From contig JANYAJ010000226.1 in the NCBI GenBank assembly GCA_025361385.1, positions 1-14,872 of the forward strand: 14,872 nucleotides of DNA, read 5' to 3'. Numbering within the stretch: the first letter of the stretch is position 1; each line of letters begins with the position of its first letter. Both the position numbers and the translations under genes were made by a program. Positions 14,655-14,872 of this stretch are shown here, one piece after another. A model generated the notes under the pieces. The model was given only the letters and a program-made list of their open reading frames with translations. It did no database searches and had not been told where the DNA came from. This stretch comes from Nitrospira sp. (GTDB lineage: Bacteria > Nitrospirota > Nitrospiria > Nitrospirales > Nitrospiraceae).

Positions 14655-14872
14655 TTATCCGATTCCTACGATCGCAACGCCCGCCACGATTAATAACATA
14701 CCGGCAATCCGAAGTCGGGTAAACTGCTCATGAAACATGATTCGACCTCCCAGCATGACGACGACAATGCTGGTCATGCCAAGGAGCACACCCTGGGCAA
14801 GGGGAACAAGCGACAAGAACGCCAACCAGGCAACAAATTCGCCAATGAAACAAAATACTCCCAACCACAACC
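14655..14872 (-). CDS. Second SMR/EamA-like membrane protein, 5' end outside window
   Basis: The frame is open through the right edge, so only the C-terminal 72 or so residues are seen: parts of helices 2-4, with SLVPLAQGVLLGMTSIVVVMLGG, FHEQFTRLRIAGMLLIVAGVAIVGIG and a stop. This is the usual C-terminal end of SMR/half-EamA proteins (a conserved P-L-x-x-x-x helix 3, E before helix 4, G-x-x-L-I-x-x-G-V). It is expected to be the partner of the next gene and to start the transcription unit further right. The TTG at 14870 is not its start; a complete family member would need about 40 more residues. Confidence 0.75.
   Translation of the reverse strand, partial: LWLGVFCFIGEFVAWLAFLSLVPLAQGVLLGMTSIVVVMLGGRIMFHEQFTRLRIAGMLLIVAGVAIVGIG

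Overview
The window reads as chromosome from a Gram-negative bacterium. It encodes a lipoprotein, an Omp85-type outer-membrane barrel, a sigma-54-dependent two-component regulator, a degenerate PilZ protein and many coupled short operons. Codon style and gene mix would fit Nitrospirota (for example Nitrospira), but no marker gene here proves that. No rRNA, intact tRNA, CRISPR array or phage structural gene was found.

Layout: (1) 1-1984, plus strand: the 3' part of a sensor histidine kinase gene, overlapped by one base with an NtrC-type response regulator. (2) 1987-4147, minus strand: a tightly coupled trio read from right to left. It holds a proline-linked protein with a DpnII/MboI-like PD-(D/E)XK domain that has lost two catalytic acids, a stand-alone Lrp/AsnC ligand-binding (RAM) domain protein and a small lipoprotein. 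(3) 4367-4699, minus: a PilZ-like protein, probably started at CTG behind a perfect Shine-Dalgarno sequence. (4) About 4700-5976: a gene-poor, decayed stretch with the tail of an IS3-family transposase, tRNA-like relics, a doubtful secreted ORF, a frameshifted small membrane protein and an inverted repeat framed by a direct repeat. (5) 5977-9049, plus: a coupled operon of MtnX-like HAD phosphatase, class III aminotransferase and alpha/beta hydrolase. (6) 9179-10814, minus: an Omp85-family barrel without POTRA domains and a doubtful small upstream ORF. (7) 11102-13056, plus: a GNAT/FemAB-like acyltransferase coupled to an arginase-fold metallohydrolase. (8) 13063-14872, minus: a DegT-type sugar aminotransferase preceded by two adjacent SMR-like membrane proteins, the first cut by the window end.

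How the genes may work together: units 7 and 8 converge with only 6 bp between their stops. Together they resemble a small pathway that makes, acylates or deacylates, and flips an amino-modified lipid or sugar; the adjacent SMR pair plus DegT enzyme recalls ArnE/ArnF/ArnB. Unit 5 is a second compact pathway with phosphatase, transaminase and esterase steps whose substrate cannot be read from sequence. Unit 2 is the best candidate for something undescribed: a nuclease fold kept without its catalytic acids, in an operon with a small-molecule-sensing domain and a lipoprotein. These functional links are inference from gene order and families.
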